16,371 bases of DNA from Lachnospiraceae bacterium (GCA_900770225.1 CAAGJU010000263.1:1-16371), one strand, 5' to 3'; positions 1 to 7,170 are shown, numbered from the stretch's first letter. Numbers and translations: made by a program. The notes: generated by a model from the letters alone, not told the origin.

Positions 1-111
1 TCGGATTTACGCGAGCAGTGAGCCACAGCCATACACGCGGAGCGTGATATGGTGTGGCGAACGCCGCGATAACGTGATAAAACACGCGAAGCGAGTTTTA
101 TCACGTCAGCC
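1..111. repeat. Two stem-loop elements at the left edge
   Basis: Two hairpins lie here. The first (22-58) has outer arms GCCACA/TGTGGC, middle arms CCATA (29-33)/TATGG (48-52) and an inner CACGC-gga-GCGTG stem. The second (72-106) has perfect 12-bp arms ACGTGATAAAAC/GTTTTATCACGT around a loop holding GCGAAGC. No T-run follows either, so they do not look like terminators. The first resembles the hairpins at 5456-5497 and 15665-15701, which also begin GAGCCACA. The element may extend beyond the left edge. Confidence 0.6.
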
Positions 112-171
112 AACCACCGACGCCTGCGGAGGTCTCGGCTTGGGAGTCTCCATGTGTTCCGTGGCTCTGGC
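112..171 (+). repeat. 60-bp exact direct repeat, copy 1
   Basis: These 60 bases recur without a mismatch at 14949-15008, about 14.8 kb away. They begin AACCACCGACGCC and end GTGGCTCTGGC. In the distant copy this segment forms the right half of a large hairpin element. Here the matching left arm is not visible inside the window, so this copy is either cut by the window edge or truncated. No open reading frame is implied, since both copies lie between genes. Confidence 0.9.
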
Positions 172-487
172 AGTGTTTGAACTGTAATGTGCAAACTAAA
201 AGATTCGCGATGGCGTATTGATTTTTGCCGCACAAGCGCGTATTTTTCTCTTTTGTGCGCTGTTGACGTTGTATTATACTGAAAGTGCCCGCAAGCATGC
301 GGACAGATACCGGATATCTGCCTTCTGTGGAATATCTGGCAGATCTGACATCTGTCTGATGGAATATTCTGGCAAGCCAGATGATTTCTGGCAAAATGTT
401 GCAGGCGGGATGAAAATGAACAGAGAGAATGAGCCGCGACAGGGGCGGATGCCCTTTGGAAAACGTCGGGCTCATAAGGGGAGAAAG
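172..487 (+). promoter_or_regulatory. Untranslated leader region of the MATE gene
   Basis: This stretch of about 315 bases has no convincing gene. A -10-like TATACT lies at 275-280, but its -35 (TTTGTG at 252-257) is poor; a TTGACG at 263-268 sits too close to pair with it. Downstream are two small hairpins: ATCTGCC (316-322) with GGCAGAT (338-344), and TCTGGC-aa-GCCAGA (368-381). TCTGGC occurs three times (335, 368, 387). No terminator T-run follows, so attenuation is not supported. Confidence 0.35.
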
Positions 488-1882
488 ATGGAAACAGATC
501 TGACAGTCGGAAAACCGATGCGCGTGATCATGCGCTTTATGATACCGGTCCTGATCGGCAATGTTTTTCAGACGCTTTACAATATGGCCGACACGATCAT
601 CGTGGGTAACTTTGTCGGGGCGGACGCGCTGGCGGCCGTCGGCAGCACGGGAACGATCATGTTTCTGGTTCTGGGTTTTTCGCAGGGACTGACGACGGGA
701 TTCACCGTTCTCACGTCGCAATGTTTCGGGGCGAAGGATGAGGCTGGCACGAAACGTTCGGTGGCAAATGCCATCCTGCTGTCGCTCATCGTCAGCATCG
801 CCGTCACGGCCATTTCCGTGGCGAGCATGCACGGACTGCTGCGGCTGATGAATACGCCGGATGAGATCTTCGACGATGCCTATACCTATATCACGATCAT
901 CTGCTACGGAACGATCTGCAGCGTTTACTACAACCTGTTTTCATCGATGATGAGGGCAGTCGGAGACAGCAGAACGCCGCTGTTTTTCCTGATTTTTTCC
1001 GCCTGCCTGAACGTTGTTCTGGATCTGGTTTTTATCATTCGGTTTCAGATGGGCGTCGCAGGGGCTGCCATTGCGACGGATATTTCGCAGGGAATCTCCG
1101 CCGTGCTCTGCTTCCTGTTCATATGGAAAAAAATGAAGGTGCTTCATCCCGAACGGTCGATGTGGCGTATCAGCCGCTCCTTCACGCGGCAGCAGGTCGG
1201 CGTCGGGCTTCCGATGGCACTGCAGTTTGCCATCACGGCCTCCGGCACCATGGTGATGCAGAGTGCGATTAATATTTTCGGTGCGACGGCTGTAGCTGCG
1301 TTTACGGCGGCGAGTAAGATGCAGAATATCCTTACGCAGTGGTTCCAGAGCACGGGAATGACGATGGCCACGTACAGCGGACAGAATTTCGGCAAGGGAG
1401 ATGCAGAGCGTATCCATGCGGGCATCCGCGCATCGCTGCTTTCCACCTGTCTGTATGCGGTCATCGCCGGTGTACTCGCCAATGTGCTGCTTCCGTCTCT
1501 GATGACGCTGTTTTTCTCCGCGGATACCGATATGTCCGCCATCATGCCGTACGCGCAGACGTATATTTTTCTCTGCACGCTGTTCTACATTCCGCTCGGC
1601 GTGATCTTCATCTTCCGGAACACGATGCAGGGCTGCGGCTACGGATTCCTGCCGATGTGCGGCGGCTTTGTCGAGCTCGGCTGCCGGCTTGTGATGACGA
1701 TTCTGTCAATCCGGCTGCACAGCTATCCGATGGCTGCCTTCGGCGATCCTGCCGCCTGGATCGGCGCGGCTGTCTTCACCATGTTCGCCTGCATCCATGT
1801 GATGAAACTGGTGGATCAGAAGCTGAAGTATGAGCCGGCGGCGCGGCGCAGAAAAGCCGATGCGCAGAAGTCAGGATCCTGA
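488..1882 (+). CDS. MATE family multidrug/cation antiporter
   Basis: This encodes a 464-residue integral membrane protein of the MATE family, which exports drugs or other organic cations using an ion gradient. The start at 488 is chosen because AAGGGGAG (476-483) precedes it by four bases and the protein then begins METDLTVGKPMRVIMRF, the usual MATE opening. An open frame reaches back to 218, but that extension does not look like protein. Hallmarks are the TM1 segment with QTLYNMADTIIVGNFVGADALAAVG, the second-half start GLPMALQFAITASGTMVMQS and about 12 hydrophobic segments, at normal family length. The substrate cannot be read from sequence. The C-terminus is short and basic, and a degraded copy of its last codons seems to follow the stop. 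It is followed by the DUF4230 gene, with no clear terminator between them. Confidence 0.93.
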   Translation: METDLTVGKPMRVIMRFMIPVLIGNVFQTLYNMADTIIVGNFVGADALAAVGSTGTIMFLVLGFSQGLTTGFTVLTSQCFGAKDEAGTKRSVANAILLSLIVSIAVTAISVASMHGLLRLMNTPDEIFDDAYTYITIICYGTICSVYYNLFSSMMRAVGDSRTPLFFLIFSACLNVVLDLVFIIRFQMGVAGAAIATDISQGISAVLCFLFIWKKMKVLHPERSMWRISRSFTRQQVGVGLPMALQFAITASGTMVMQSAINIFGATAVAAFTAASKMQNILTQWFQSTGMTMATYSGQNFGKGDAERIHAGIRASLLSTCLYAVIAGVLANVLLPSLMTLFFSADTDMSAIMPYAQTYIFLCTLFYIPLGVIFIFRNTMQGCGYGFLPMCGGFVELGCRLVMTILSIRLHSYPMAAFGDPAAWIGAAVFTMFACIHVMKLVDQKLKYEPAARRRKADAQKSGS

Positions 1883-2064
1883 GGCAACGAATAATTGGCG
1901 GCACGGCGAAAGAAATCTGACATGCAGAAGCTGTGGCTTTCAGACTGATGAGCATCTGCATCAGATCACAAAGTGACCGCTGACCTGCAACTCGAAAAGT
2001 TCATTATTTACACCGAAAGATGTCGCGTGATCAACCGCGTCGGTCGGCCGGAGAAGGAGGTTTT
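1883..2064. other. Intergenic gap with degraded copy of MATE tail
   Basis: Bases 1897-1930 match the end of the MATE coding sequence (1837-1870) at about 25 of 34 positions, so the 3' tail may have been duplicated past the stop. A weak hairpin CTGATG/CATCAG lies near 1945-1962 without a T-run. No convincing promoter was seen. Confidence 0.3.
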
Positions 2065-2823
2065 GTGGAAAACAGGAATGATGTAAAGAAAAACAGGAAG
2101 TCTGGACGCACCGGTGTCCTGGCTCTTATTGTGATTGTGATCGTCGCCGTGCTTGCTTTTCTGGCAGTCGCGATGATTACCGGCAATCTGAAGTTCGGCA
2201 GTAAAGAGGCACAGAGTGAAAGCACGACGGTGAAGCTTCGCCTGCAGAATATCGGGCAGCTGAATACGCAGGAGGCTTATGTGACAGAAGTCAATGCGAC
2301 AAAGGATGCGAAGCAGCTGTTCGGCGTAGATGTGCCTTTCACCCAGAGCACGCTGATCTACAGCTACAACTTCAGGGTTACGGCGGGATACGATTTTTCT
2401 CAGATCGACCTGGAAGAAAAACCGGCCGGCAGCAGTGACGGTAAAAGCACCATCATTGTATATCTGCCTGCCGTGGAGGTCACGGGCACGGAACCGGTGA
2501 AGGACTCGCTGAAGGTCTATGAGGAAAAGGAGAGCGTTTTTAACCGGATCTCTCTGGATGAAAATGATGAGGCGCTCAGCAATATGCGCGATCAGGCAGA
2601 AAAAGACGCCATTTCCAATGGCCTGCTGGATGCCGCGGAGGATAATGCGAAGACATTGCTGACCTCGTTCCTGCTGGAAGCTTATCCGTCGGATCAGTAT
2701 ACGATCGAGTTTCAGGATAAGCAGGATGCCGGCAGTACAGATGCGGAGAACGTGAATGCACAGAGCACATCTGCGGAAAATACGAATGCGCAGAGCACGG
2801 CTTCGGAGAGCACCGGTGCGTGA
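2065..2823 (+). CDS. DUF4230 family membrane-anchored protein
   Basis: This encodes a protein of about 252 residues with a basic N-terminus, one transmembrane helix (about residues 17-40, rich in VLALIVIVIVAVLAF) and an extracytoplasmic domain. The segment LRLQNIGQLNTQEAYVTEV and the later hydrophobic-beta pattern fit DUF4230, a family of unknown function. I place the start at GTG 2065, four bases after AAGGAGG (2054-2060). An ATG at 2020 in the same frame lacks a good ribosome site. The C-terminal tail is two copies of a 10-residue unit, AENVNAQSTS and AENTNAQSTA, coded by 30-nt tandem repeats (2743-2802). The next gene follows after about 50 bases in the same direction and is probably co-transcribed. 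The role is unknown; a cell-surface location is inferred. Confidence 0.8.
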   Translation: MENRNDVKKNRKSGRTGVLALIVIVIVAVLAFLAVAMITGNLKFGSKEAQSESTTVKLRLQNIGQLNTQEAYVTEVNATKDAKQLFGVDVPFTQSTLIYSYNFRVTAGYDFSQIDLEEKPAGSSDGKSTIIVYLPAVEVTGTEPVKDSLKVYEEKESVFNRISLDENDEALSNMRDQAEKDAISNGLLDAAEDNAKTLLTSFLLEAYPSDQYTIEFQDKQDAGSTDAENVNAQSTSAENTNAQSTASESTGA

Positions 2824-2875
2824 AAAATGATGTTAAACGGAATACAACAGCGATACAGACAGGAGGTGCTGTAAT

Positions 2876-3100
2876 ATGGATTCACTGCTGATCAAGGATA
2901 CGACGAGAGAAGAGAGAATCAGGATTGTCCGTCAGTCGCTGAATGCGTGCGGCCATGCCTGTGAGTTCTGCAATGGCTGTGACAATCTGGGCGGCGGAGA
3001 CATGGATGCTTTTTACCAGCCGTACATTGACGGAGAGAAAGAGCTGCGCGAACTGAATATGGAATACGCAGCTTCGCACTCAGGCGCGGTGCACGGCTGA
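2876..3100 (+). CDS. Small Cys-rich conserved hypothetical protein
   Basis: This encodes a 74-residue soluble protein. AGGAGGTG ends a few bases before ATG 2876, giving a strong start. Residues 25-35 hold four cysteines in the order C25-x3-C29-x2-C32-x2-C35, followed by DNLGGGD. Such spacing could bind zinc or an iron-sulfur cluster. The first three cysteines copy the CxxxCxxC of radical SAM enzymes, but the protein is far too short to be one. The rest is charged (TREERIRIVRQSL; GEKELRELNMEY) and probably helical. There is no signal peptide or membrane segment. It sits directly before a large palindromic element. Function unknown; similar short proteins are, from memory, common in Lachnospiraceae. 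Confidence 0.75.
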   Translation: MDSLLIKDTTREERIRIVRQSLNACGHACEFCNGCDNLGGGDMDAFYQPYIDGEKELRELNMEYAASHSGAVHG

Positions 3101-3103
3101 TTT

Positions 3104-3341
3104 ATGCTTCGCATGCCCCAAAACTGTCTGCGCGTCGACGGCTTAATAATTTCACTATACTGTATTAAGCCCGACTGCTCCATCGCTGCGCGATTCCCGC
3201 AGTCGGCACGTGTATGCGCATTTTCGCTTTGCTTCGCAAAGCTCCATGCTCATACACGTTTGCGTCGATCACGCATACAGTTTTCTGTGCATGCTTCGCA
3301 TGCCCAAAAACTGTCTGCGCGTCGACGGCTTAATACAGTAT
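3104..3341. repeat. Large nested palindromic (cruciform-like) element
   Basis: An outer perfect inverted repeat, ATACTGTATTAAGCC (3157-3171) and its complement (3327-3341), encloses four further hairpins: CCGACTGC/GCAGTCGG (3171-3178/3199-3206, with ATCGC-tgc-GCGAT inside), ACGTGTATG/CATACACGT (3208-3216/3251-3259, with GCTTTGC-ttc-GCAAAGC inside), TGCGT-cgatc-ACGCA, and ACAGTTTT/AAAACTGT (3277-3284/3307-3314, with GCATGC-ttc-GCATGC inside). A 44-nt segment at 3104-3147 recurs at 3291-3334 with one mismatch. Part of it (GCTTAAT, 3141-3147) offers an alternative partner for ATTAAGC at 3164-3170. Open frames across it are accidental. Whether it acts as RNA or DNA is unknown. Confidence 0.85.
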
Positions 3342-3445
3342 TTAATGAAAGTTTAAGATTTGCATGGTCAGACTGAAAGAATGGCACGTTATATTCGTAT
3401 CATCAACACCGGAGATATTGGAAGATGATAAGGAGGATGTGGCCT
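3342..3445. other. Gap upstream of DUF975 gene
   Basis: AT-rich spacer. A -10-like TATATT at 3390-3395 has no matching -35 at 16-18 bases, so promoter assignment is not supported. A full AAGGAGG at 3430-3436 fixes the next start. Confidence 0.3.
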
Positions 3446-4666
3446 ATGTGGACACGGAGAGAGTTAAAAGAGAAGGGGAGCTGGTGCTTCCGGGCTAATT
3501 ACTGGAAGTGTGTGCTGGTCGGCGTACTAGTCAGCCTGATCGCAGGCGGGACGGGGGCAGCGGCTGGTTCGTCATCCATCGATGAAACTGAGGCACCCGT
3601 TGAAAACATGGTTTTTGGTCCCCACGGATTTTACGGAGAGTTTTACTGGCCGGCGCTGTTTCTGGGCGTAGGGGCGCTGATAATCGTTATTGCCCTGGTG
3701 GTTGCCATTTTCGTATTCAATCCGCTTTACGTGGGTTCACAGGCTTTTTTTGTTAAAAACCTGAATATGAAGGCCGATATCTCGGAGGTCGGGCGCGGAT
3801 TTGACCGCAATTACAAAAATGTTGTCTACGTCATGTTTAAATACAACCTGTTTCTCTTCCTGTGGTCGCTGCTTTTCGTGATCCCGGGTATCTACAAGGC
3901 GTATGAGTACAGAATGATCCCATATCTGCTGGCGGAGAATCCGAATATGCCGGAGCAGGAGGCGTTTCAGAGAAGCCGCGACATGATGAACGGTCAGAAG
4001 TGGAATGCTTTTGTTCTGGATCTGTCCTTTATCGGCTGGCACATACTCGGGATTCTGACTTTCGGTATTCTTGAGGTTTTCTATATCGCGCCGTATCAGG
4101 AGATGACCAATGCGGCTCTCTATGAGAGACTGATGTACGGCACACCGGCCGGCAGCTATGACAATGACGGTTACAACGGTAACAGCTATAACAGTGGTTA
4201 CAGCAACGGCGGTTATAACGGCGGTTACAACAATGGCGGTTATAACGGCAATGGCTATAATGGCGGCTACAACAATGGCGGTTATAACGGTAACGGCTAT
4301 AACGGCGGTTACAATAACGGCAGCTGGAACAATGGCGGTTATGACGGCAACGGCTATAACGACGGCTGGAACAACGGCGGCTATAACGGTAATGGTTATA
4401 ACGGTGGATACGGCAACGGTGGCTATAACGGCAATGGCTATAATGGTGGCTACAATAACGGCGGCTATCATGGCAACGGTTATAACAGCGGCTATCATGG
4501 CGGCTACAGCAATGGCGGCTATAACGGCGATTTCAACAACGGCGGCCATGACAGTGAAAATACTGGCAGCACGTCCACCAGTAGTGAGTCCGCTGGAAAT
4601 GCGTCCACCGGCAGTGCGGACACCGGAAACGGCAGCAGTGCCCAGGAGAATAAAAGCGACAGCTGA
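3446..4666 (+). CDS. DUF975 membrane protein with Gly/Asn/Tyr repeat tail
   Basis: This encodes a protein of about 406 residues. The start at 3446 follows AAGGAGG (3430-3436) by nine bases and gives the typical DUF975 opening, MWTRRELKEKGSWCFRANYWK. An ATG at 3425 lies upstream of the ribosome site and is rejected. The first ~230 residues are the family domain, with several transmembrane segments (VLVGVLVSLIAGG; ALFLGVGALIIVIALVVAIFVF; LFLFLWSLLFVIPGIYKAYEY) and the family-type PGIYKAYEY...MIPYLLAENP region. The rest is an unusual tail: about six units of a 14-residue motif, consensus GGYNGNGYNGGYNN, coded by 42-nt tandem repeats (about 4170-4540), then a Ser/Thr/Gly/Asn-rich end. The tail is probably disordered. 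The gene ends 22 bases before the response regulator, so the two are likely co-transcribed. Function unknown. Confidence 0.88.
   Translation: MWTRRELKEKGSWCFRANYWKCVLVGVLVSLIAGGTGAAAGSSSIDETEAPVENMVFGPHGFYGEFYWPALFLGVGALIIVIALVVAIFVFNPLYVGSQAFFVKNLNMKADISEVGRGFDRNYKNVVYVMFKYNLFLFLWSLLFVIPGIYKAYEYRMIPYLLAENPNMPEQEAFQRSRDMMNGQKWNAFVLDLSFIGWHILGILTFGILEVFYIAPYQEMTNAALYERLMYGTPAGSYDNDGYNGNSYNSGYSNGGYNGGYNNGGYNGNGYNGGYNNGGYNGNGYNGGYNNGSWNNGGYDGNGYNDGWNNGGYNGNGYNGGYGNGGYNGNGYNGGYNNGGYHGNGYNSGYHGGYSNGGYNGDFNNGGHDSENTGSTSTSSESAGNASTGSADTGNGSSAQENKSDS
4170..4545 (+). repeat. 42-nt coding tandem repeat (GYN repeats)
   Basis: About six tandem units of 42 nt encode GGYNGNGYNGGYNN with drift (W or H for Y, S or D for N). 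Third positions vary between units (ggc/ggt, aac/aat), so the amino acids have been kept while silent sites changed. This favours selection on the peptide over very recent slippage. The repeat also creates long empty reading frames on both strands, which are not genes. Confidence 0.9.
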
Positions 4667-4688
4667 GCTCAGCAGAAAGTGTGGATGA

Positions 4689-5384
4689 ATGTTCCGTATT
4701 CTGGTAGCGGATGATGAGGAAGAAATCCGGAATCTTCTTGAGCTGTACCTGCAGAACGCGGGATATGACGTGGTGAAAGCGGGCACGGGAAAGGAAGCGC
4801 TGGCAGCGATCCGGTCGCAGCGGATCGACCTGTGCCTGCTGGATATTATGATGCCTGAGATGGACGGTTTTCATGTGCTGAAGGAAATCCGGACGTTCAG
4901 CAATATGCCGGTCATTATTTTGTCGGCGAAGGACCAGGATACGGACAAGATCCTCGGCCTGGATCTCGGTGCGGATGATTACATCGTGAAGCCGTTCAAT
5001 CCGCTGGAGGCCGTTGCCCGCGTCAACTCCAATATCCGACGGTTTACTGCGCTCGGCAGCGCAGGGGATAAGGCAGAGACGCAGAAGGACGTGCCGAAGC
5101 TGGTGCGCGGCGACCTGACGCTGGATCCTGTATCCTGCCAGCTTCTGCGCGGCGACAGAAAAATAAACCTGACAGCCTCGGAGTACCGCATCATGTGCCT
5201 TTTCATGGAGAATCCGGGCAGGGTCTTCACGAAGCAGCAGATCGGCGAGGCAGGCTGGGGAGATTACGTCTCCGACAACAGTATCATGGTCTGCATCAGC
5301 AAGCTGCGTGAGAAGCTTGCGCCGGAGGATCCGAATGCATATATCGTCACGATCCGCGGCCTCGGATATCGTATGAAGGTTTAA
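4689..5384 (+). CDS. OmpR/PhoB-family response regulator (VanR-like)
   Basis: This encodes a 231-residue DNA-binding response regulator. Residues 1-115 are a receiver domain: acidic pair D8-D9, phospho-acceptor D52 in CLLDIMMPEMDG, the Ser of ILSAKD, and the Lys of YIVKPFNPLE. Residues ~133-231 are a winged-helix domain (LTASEYRIMCLFMENPGRVFTKQQI, then ISKLREKL and VTIRGLGYRMKV). Length and motifs are normal for the family, and the receiver resembles VanR-type regulators. The ribosome site before ATG 4689 is weak (GAAAGTGTGG). It lies 22 bases after the DUF975 gene, and its sensor kinase lies downstream beyond an intrinsic terminator. The target genes are unknown; the DUF975 and DUF4230 genes are candidates by proximity only. 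Confidence 0.95.
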   Translation: MFRILVADDEEEIRNLLELYLQNAGYDVVKAGTGKEALAAIRSQRIDLCLLDIMMPEMDGFHVLKEIRTFSNMPVIILSAKDQDTDKILGLDLGADDYIVKPFNPLEAVARVNSNIRRFTALGSAGDKAETQKDVPKLVRGDLTLDPVSCQLLRGDRKINLTASEYRIMCLFMENPGRVFTKQQIGEAGWGDYVSDNSIMVCISKLREKLAPEDPNAYIVTIRGLGYRMKV

Positions 5385-5411
5385 AGAGCAGGTGCTGTCT
5401 CGTATCGTTTC

Positions 5412-5442
5412 CGGAAGCAGATCCGTTCTGCTTCCGTTTTTT
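5412..5442 (+). terminator. Rho-independent terminator after the response regulator
   Basis: A perfect 9-bp stem CGGAAGCAG (5412-5420)/CTGCTTCCG (5428-5436) with a 7-base loop is followed by six T. It lies 28 bases past the regulator stop and before the sensor kinase, so it splits a pair normally transcribed together. Confidence 0.9.
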
Positions 5443-5455
5443 ACGCGATCTGGGA

Positions 5456-5497
5456 GCCACATCCTCACACATGCGAAGCGTGTGATAAGGCTGTGCC
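5456..5497. repeat. GAGCCACA-type hairpin element
   Basis: Imperfect outer arms GCCACA/TGTGCC and an inner CACAC (5466-5470)/GTGTG (5480-5484) stem enclose a loop containing GCGAAGC. The layout matches the element at 22-58 at the edge of the window. It lies just after the terminator and about 30 bases before the kinase start. Confidence 0.55.
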
Positions 5498-5527
5498 CGA
5501 ACCCCAGAGGCCATGGAGAGTCTGATC

Positions 5528-6595
5528 ATGAAGAAAAAATATGACAGCCGTCAAATCTATGCCTATCTGGTCACACGGGCCATCATCATGGTGGTGATCG
5601 TGGTTGGCGTTGAACTGCTCATTTCCCATCTGATGGATGCTGTGCTGTACCCGGCACTTGGCAGTGCCATCTCTGCGGCCGGTTTCGGAAAGTTCAACGG
5701 TGGTATGAGGGACATTCTGCGGCTTCTCGTGGCCATCGCTTCCGGTCATGGCAGTGATTACCTGCGCGACAGGATGGCGGAATCCAAAGCCGTGCTGCTT
5801 CTGCCTGTTATTCTTCTGCTGTATGTGCTGCCGATCGCCGTGGGTATTTTTGTCTATGCGCGGCTGGTGAGTGAAAAAATCCGTATGCTCACCGAGCAGA
5901 TCGAGGAAGAGCACAGAGCATATGACAGAAAACGGAACCTCCTCATATCGGACATGGCGCATGATCTGCGCACACCGATGACGACAGTCGCCGGGTATGC
6001 GCAGGCGCTGTCGGATGACATGGTGCCGCCGGAAAAACGGCAGGAATATCTGCAGGCCATTGTGGCCAAAACCGGGCGGATGAGCGAGATGATCTCATCG
6101 CTCTTTGAGTATGCGAAGCTGGGAAGCGAAGGGTTCCGGATGCGCAGGGAACCGATGGACCTGCGGGAGCTCCTGCTCCGGTGCGCGGCGGATGTGTACA
6201 CGGATATGGAGCAGGCAGGGATGTGTTTCGAGGTTGACATCCCGGACGATCCGATTCCTGTCAGCGGAGATGCGACGCAGCTTTCGCGCGTGTTCACCAA
6301 TCTGCTGGTCAATGCGATGCGGCACAATCCGGAGGATACGCGGATCGTACTGAGAGTGCGCCGGCAGGCGGCCGTCGTACAGGTCGCTGTGATCGATGAC
6401 GGTGTAAAAATACCTGAAGAGACGGATATTTTTGAACCGTTTGTCAAGGCTGATGAATCCAGAAGCGCGGATTCCGGCAGCGGGCTCGGGCTCTCGATTG
6501 CGGCGATGATCATCGGGATGCATGGCTGGCGCATTACGCTGGAACAGCCGTATCCGGACTATACCAAGGCCTTCGTCGTGCAGCTGCCGGTTTGA
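5528..6595 (+). CDS. Sensor histidine kinase (VanS-like)
   Basis: This encodes a membrane sensor kinase of about 355 residues, the likely partner of the response regulator. I prefer ATG 5528 because GGAGAG (5515-5520) sits seven bases upstream; ATG 5513 in the same frame has its purine tract too close. Two transmembrane helices (about residues 12-34 and 93-117) bracket a short outer loop of about 60 residues. The dimerisation and phospho-transfer helix carries H145 in SDMAHDLRTP. The ATPase domain has the N box around N262 (TNLLVNAMRHNP), an F box (FEPFVKAD) and a G2 box (GSGLGLSIA). The G1 box reads IDDGVKIPEE in place of the usual DNGxGI, a mild departure. No clear HAMP consensus was recognised. 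It is separated from its regulator by a terminator, so it may have its own promoter. Its stop lies 2 bp from that of the convergent regulator gene. Confidence 0.93.
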   Translation: MKKKYDSRQIYAYLVTRAIIMVVIVVGVELLISHLMDAVLYPALGSAISAAGFGKFNGGMRDILRLLVAIASGHGSDYLRDRMAESKAVLLLPVILLLYVLPIAVGIFVYARLVSEKIRMLTEQIEEEHRAYDRKRNLLISDMAHDLRTPMTTVAGYAQALSDDMVPPEKRQEYLQAIVAKTGRMSEMISSLFEYAKLGSEGFRMRREPMDLRELLLRCAADVYTDMEQAGMCFEVDIPDDPIPVSGDATQLSRVFTNLLVNAMRHNPEDTRIVLRVRRQAAVVQVAVIDDGVKIPEETDIFEPFVKADESRSADSGSGLGLSIAAMIIGMHGWRITLEQPYPDYTKAFVVQLPV

Positions 6596-6597
6596 TT

Positions 6598-7146
6598 TCA
6601 GTAGGACAGGAAGAACATCAGGAACGAGCTCTTCGTGCTGCCGCCGATATACTGGTGCGGGCGGTCCGATTCGAATCGGAAGCAGCAGTCTTTGCGGACG
6701 ACGTGGCGTTCCTTTCCAAAGCGTATTTCCACCGCTCCCTCGGTGACACACAGGTATTCCCGGGTCCTCTCGCCGTGGCTGCGGCAGGAGTAGACACCGT
6801 TCGGATCGAGGTCGATGCGGTAGATCTCAACCATCTGGTTGTCCTCAAAGGGAAAGCAGTTCCACACCCGGTATCCGTTCTCACTGTTTTTGATCGGCTC
6901 CGTCTTCAGAACCTCGATCAGACAGGAATCCATCGGCGGCGGACTGGTCAGGGTGTTGAAATCGATGCGGAGGCCGGAGGCTATTTTCCCCAGGGTGCCG
7001 ATCGACGGATTGGCCGTCCCCTTCTCAATCTGGGCGAGCATGCTCTTGCTCACGCCGGTCTGCTCAGCGGCGTCATCCAGGCTCCACCCGCGCATTGTGC
7101 GGAAACGATGAAGATTTTCAGAAATGTTGTGTTCCAGATAATCCAT
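6598..7146 (-). CDS. XRE-cupin transcriptional regulator (PuuR-like architecture)
   Basis: This encodes a 182-residue regulator on the minus strand. The start at 7146 (MDYLEHNISENLH) follows GCGAGGA with about seven bases of spacing; longer in-frame starts at 7173 and 7206 are less well placed. Residues ~4-65 are an HTH_3 domain (NLHRFRTMRGWSLDDAAEQ, then GVSKSMLAQIEKG and NPSIGTLGKIASGL). Residues ~105-180 are a small cupin barrel (GVYSCRSHGERTREYLCVTEG, FRFESDRPHQY) that probably senses a small ligand. The same two-domain plan occurs in PuuR, the repressor of putrescine/GABA catabolism in E. coli. It is divergent from the aminotransferase gene, and palindromes sit over its predicted promoter. 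Autoregulation and control of the downstream catabolic genes are inferred. Confidence 0.9.
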   Translation of the reverse strand: MDYLEHNISENLHRFRTMRGWSLDDAAEQTGVSKSMLAQIEKGTANPSIGTLGKIASGLRIDFNTLTSPPPMDSCLIEVLKTEPIKNSENGYRVWNCFPFEDNQMVEIYRIDLDPNGVYSCRSHGERTREYLCVTEGAVEIRFGKERHVVRKDCCFRFESDRPHQYIGGSTKSSFLMFFLSY

Positions 7147-7170
7147 GTCATTGTCCTCGCTGTCTCTTCT

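Noticed and set aside
2876..3100. Radical SAM enzyme, from the CxxxCxxC motif
   Set aside because: The protein is only 74 residues and lacks the barrel and SAM-binding motifs.
3104..3341. CRISPR array or tRNA-like cluster
   Set aside because: Only two direct repeats 187 bases apart are present, and the stems do not match a tRNA cloverleaf or spaced CRISPR repeats.
3104..3376. 90-residue frame in the palindromic element
   Set aside because: It reads straight through nested inverted repeats and has no ribosome site; structure explains the sequence better.
4158..4688. Plus-strand frame rich in Thr/Ala/Met/Val
   Set aside because: It is a shifted reading of the same repeat and has no independent start signal.
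3737..4786. Long minus-strand frame of about 349 residues opposite the DUF975 gene
   Set aside because: It is a by-product of the 42-nt GYN repeat, giving low-complexity Ala/Val/Ile/Thr sequence with no family resemblance and no ribosome site; the plus-strand gene explains the region.
4533..5468. Minus-strand frame opposite the response regulator
   Set aside because: It has no recognisable domain and crosses the regulator and its terminator.
4689..6595. Vancomycin-resistance cluster, suggested by the VanR/VanS-like pair
   Set aside because: No vanH, ligase or vanX-type gene lies nearby; resemblance of the pair alone does not support resistance.
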